Shown piece after piece: positions 61,896 to 64,000 of a stretch of 64,000 nt of DNA. The stretch is from UBA946 sp031550725. Its GTDB lineage: Bacteria > Bacillota > Clostridia > Oscillospirales > Ruminococcaceae. The notes beneath the pieces are model-generated. The model had not been told where the DNA came from and searched no databases. It saw nothing but the letters and a program-made list of their open reading frames with translations. Position 1 is the first letter of the stretch. Each line of letters begins with the position of its first letter. The stretch lies in NCBI GenBank assembly GCA_031550725.1, contig JAVBOH010000011.1:1-64000 (forward strand), given 5' to 3'. The translations under genes were made by a program, and so were the position numbers.

Positions 61896-62663
61896 ATGGG
61901 TGGCATTGCAGCTTTATCAATTAATATCTCGGGGCAGAGTTCAGCAAGTTATGGCTCTAATATGAAAATCCGTCAGCTTGAAGCACTTAAGAAGAACGCT
62001 GAGGAAGAACTTGAAAACAAGGATATTAAAGGGATTGACAAATCTAAGCTTAATGAAAAGATAAGCAGAGTTGAAAATCAAATTGAAAGGCTTGAAGTTA
62101 AGGAAGATAAGTCGGGTAATAAATCAACCGATGAGCTTTCCGATGCTGAAAAAAGGCGTCGTTTCGATTCTTTTGAATGCTCAGCCTGTGAAAATCGTCG
62201 CTATCAGGATGGCTCGGATGATTCTGGAGTATCTTTTCAAAATCCAACTAAGGTTAATCCTGCCGCTGCTGAGGGTGCTGTTCGTGCACATGAAAACCAG
62301 CATGTTACAAGAAATAAAGCAGAGGCTGACCGTGAGGGAAGAAAAATTATTTCACAGACGGTTACAATCAAACACGCAACTTGTCCGGAATGCGGAAAGA
62401 ATTATGTTGCAGGCGGTGTAACTAGAACAACCACTGCACCTGATAACTCAAAACAGATTAATAGTTCCATCAGTAAAGCCGATAATTCTAATGAGAACAA
62501 CGGCAATACTTTACAGGATGCTAATAAGCAAGGTAACGTAAATAAAGGATTTAAAAATCAAGATAATAACGACAATTCTATTTTCAAATTGTCAAAAGGT
62601 TTTGGCGTTGGTATGTTTGATGATACACACGCAAAAGGTAACGGTCTTGACACTGTTGCATAA
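61896..62663 (+). CDS. Putative metalloprotease with an HExxH motif
   Basis: 255 residues from the ATG at 61896 (GAGGTG six bases upstream). Residues 20-75 are coiled coil. A Cys pair in CSAC (95, 98) precedes YQDGSDDSGVSFQNPTKV; then AHENQHVTRNKAEADREG gives a zinc-binding HENQH (132-136), and a second Cys pair CPEC (163, 166) follows. This layout matches the putative metalloprotease family first noted in Campylobacter (CJM1_0395). The C-terminal 60 residues are Asn/Ser-rich and disordered. No signal peptide. Substrate unknown. Confidence 0.75.
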   Translation: MGGIAALSINISGQSSASYGSNMKIRQLEALKKNAEEELENKDIKGIDKSKLNEKISRVENQIERLEVKEDKSGNKSTDELSDAEKRRRFDSFECSACENRRYQDGSDDSGVSFQNPTKVNPAAAEGAVRAHENQHVTRNKAEADREGRKIISQTVTIKHATCPECGKNYVAGGVTRTTTAPDNSKQINSSISKADNSNENNGNTLQDANKQGNVNKGFKNQDNNDNSIFKLSKGFGVGMFDDTHAKGNGLDTVA

Positions 62664-62675
62664 TAATAAAATTAT

Positions 62676-62707
62676 AGCTGCTGTATGAATATTTTCTTAC
62701 AGCAGCT
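62676..62707 (+). terminator. Terminator of the metalloprotease gene
   Basis: A 10-bp stem, AGCTGCTGTA (62676-62685) with TACAGCAGCT (62698-62707), followed by TTTAAATTTT. Confidence 0.75.
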
Positions 62708-62809
62708 TTTAAATTTTCTCTGTTTAAGGGGTGTCACGCATATGACGGAGTGGTTGTGAAACTCATGTAATATGGACGATTTCATATAACCACGCAAAAT
62801 GAAAAGAAA

Positions 62810-62838
62810 AAGGCTACCATTAATAAAATGGCAGCCTT
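62810..62838 (-). terminator. Terminator of the transketolase operon
   Basis: AAGGCTACCATT (62810-62821) pairs with AATGGCAGCCTT (62827-62838) with one mismatch that is G-U on the minus-strand RNA. TTTCTTTTC follows on that strand. It lies six bases from the stop codon. Confidence 0.85.
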
Positions 62839-62843
62839 AAAAC

Positions 62844-63794
62844 TTACTTCTTCAAAGTAAGAGCATATTTAACCTTTTCTGCGATATTCTCAGCAGATAA
62901 ACCAAACTCCTTAAGAAGTTCAACAGCAGGACCTGAATGACCGAATACATCATTAACTCCAACCTTAACAACAGGACATGGGCAGCATTCGGTAACAGCA
63001 TCAGCAACAGCAGAGCCAAGTCCGCCGATAATGCTGTGTTCCTCAGCAGTAACAATAACGCCAGTTTCACAAGCAGCCTTGCAAATTATATCCTTATCCA
63101 AAGGCTTGATAGTATGAATGTTGATAACACGAGCATTGATGCCATCCTTAGCCAAGTTTTCAGCAGCAGTCAAAGCCTCATTAACCAAAAGACCTGTCGC
63201 AACGATGGTAACATCAGTGCCGTCTTTCAGAGTAACACCCTTGCCAATTTCAAACTTGTAGTCTGCATTGTCGTTGATTACAGGAACAGCAAGACGACCA
63301 AAACGCAGGTAAACAGGACCATCAAATTCAATAGCAGCCTTAACAGCAGCCTTCGCTTCAACATCATCGGATGGATTGATAATTGTCATCCCAGGGATTG
63401 TTCTCATCAAAGCGATATCCTCATTACACTGATGTGTAGCACCATCCTCACCAACGGAAATACCCGCATGAGTAGCACCGATTTTAACGTTTATATGTGG
63501 GTAACCAATTGAGTTACGAACGATTTCATATGCACGACCAGCAGCAAACATAGCGAATGAGCTTGCGAAAACTTTTTTACCGCATGAAGCAAGACCAGCA
63601 GCAACACCCATCATGTTAGCCTCGGCAATACCGCAGTCAACAAATCTTTCAGGACAAGCCTTTTTGAATACACCAGTTTTTGTTGCAGCAGCAAGGTCTG
63701 CATCAAGAACAATTAAATCCTCATATTGTGAAGCAAGCTCAGCAAGAGCCTCGCCATAACTATCTCTGGTTGCTTTTTTAATTACATCTGCCAT
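62844..63794 (-). CDS. Transketolase, C-terminal subunit
   Basis: 316 residues, the length of the split type that carries only the pyrimidine-binding and C-terminal domains. ADLAAATKTGVFKKACPERFVDCGIAEANMMGVAAGLA as region (about 36-73) holds the conserved glutamate that activates thiamine diphosphate (GIAEANM), followed by FAMFAAGRAYEIVRNSI. With the N-terminal subunit encoded just upstream it forms a complete transketolase of the pentose phosphate pathway. GAAAGG stands 13 bases before the ATG, giving a somewhat long spacing. Confidence 0.94.
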   Translation of the reverse strand: MADVIKKATRDSYGEALAELASQYEDLIVLDADLAAATKTGVFKKACPERFVDCGIAEANMMGVAAGLASCGKKVFASSFAMFAAGRAYEIVRNSIGYPHINVKIGATHAGISVGEDGATHQCNEDIALMRTIPGMTIINPSDDVEAKAAVKAAIEFDGPVYLRFGRLAVPVINDNADYKFEIGKGVTLKDGTDVTIVATGLLVNEALTAAENLAKDGINARVINIHTIKPLDKDIICKAACETGVIVTAEEHSIIGGLGSAVADAVTECCPCPVVKVGVNDVFGHSGPAVELLKEFGLSAENIAEKVKYALTLKK

Positions 63795-63820
63795 TTATTT
63801 ATACCAACCTTTCTATAAGA

Positions 63821-64000
63821 TTACTTTTGTAAAGCATCAAGCTTAGCTTTAAGTTCGTTCATAGCAATTTCGTACTGTTCAGCATTTGGAGCAGCACCAT
63901 GCCAGTTAACATTATTCTCCATAAAGGATATATCCTTGCCTTTTGTACTAGTTTGAATAATAGCAACAGGCTTACCGTTAATCTTTTCAGCCTCGTCAAA
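63821..64000 (-). CDS. Transketolase, N-terminal subunit (partial, cut by the window end)
   Basis: The last 59 residues of a leftward gene: KPVAIIQTSTKGKDISFMENN then VNWHGAAPNAEQYEIAM. These are the usual end of the thiamine-binding subunit (KGKGVSFMEN...WHG). The stop TAA (63821-63823) is 26 bases before the start of the C-terminal subunit gene. The 5' part lies outside the window. Confidence 0.9.
   Translation of the reverse strand, partial: FDEAEKINGKPVAIIQTSTKGKDISFMENNVNWHGAAPNAEQYEIAMNELKAKLDALQK

Overview
The window is a low-GC Firmicutes chromosome segment, most like Clostridia of the Oscillospiraceae/Ruminococcus group. This rests on a V-type (A/V) ATPase operon, a T-box-controlled trp operon with a trpGD fusion, AddAB, the SCIFF peptide with its radical SAM maturase, a DUF1858 protein and a split transketolase. 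The species assignment is inference. Gene positions, motifs, palindromes and promoters are read directly from the sequence; family names come from motif recognition without any database search.

Layout. 1-180: edge of a leftward gene's promoter, plus terminators. 180-9113: nine-gene V-ATPase operon, minus strand. 9295-10947: PFL-family (UPF0210) protein and its ACT-domain partner. 11286-13666: PHP phosphatase, a DUF2798-like membrane protein and a DUF4190-like protein. 13737-20750: trpEGDCFBA behind a consensus promoter and a tRNA-Trp T-box leader. 21255-22907: HxlR regulator divergent from two flavodoxin-like reductases. 22915-29475: decayed prophage, all on the minus strand: 5'-truncated coat gene, two connector genes, an Ig-like structural protein, a holin, a zinc/HTH protein, a 54-residue SHOCT-like protein and two overlapping large serine recombinases. 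29463-33270: very AT-rich island with an ORF fragment, a MobV/Pre-like relaxase that has lost its metal-binding histidines, and a NACHT NTPase that is a candidate anti-phage gene. It ends at two tRNA-Ser genes. 33700-46373: housekeeping genes, minus strand (addB-addA, DNA glycosylase, rqcH-like, rlmA-like, a trmK-nif3 fusion, DUF1858).

46571-52169 runs rightward: rhomboid-like membrane protein, C39-like peptidase, yajC, TIGR04086 membrane protein, the 45-residue SCIFF peptide, its maturase and an unknown coiled-coil membrane protein. 52319-58587: IS1182-like transposase wreck, fhs, two tandem paralogous lipoproteins and a CapA-like lipoprotein, minus strand. 58802-62663: nicotinamidase and nicotinate phosphoribosyltransferase (an NAD salvage pair), a nonsense-broken small gene, an XRE regulator and an HExxH putative metalloprotease. 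62844-64000: split transketolase, N-terminal half cut by the window end.

The points most worth a second look are the NACHT gene in its mobile island, the relaxase without HUH histidines, the prophage/ORF-fragment junction, the trmK-nif3 stop-codon-loss fusion with a retained internal ribosome site, the terminator stem that contains the ribosome site of the TIGR04086 gene, and a GGGCGATTA palindrome family.
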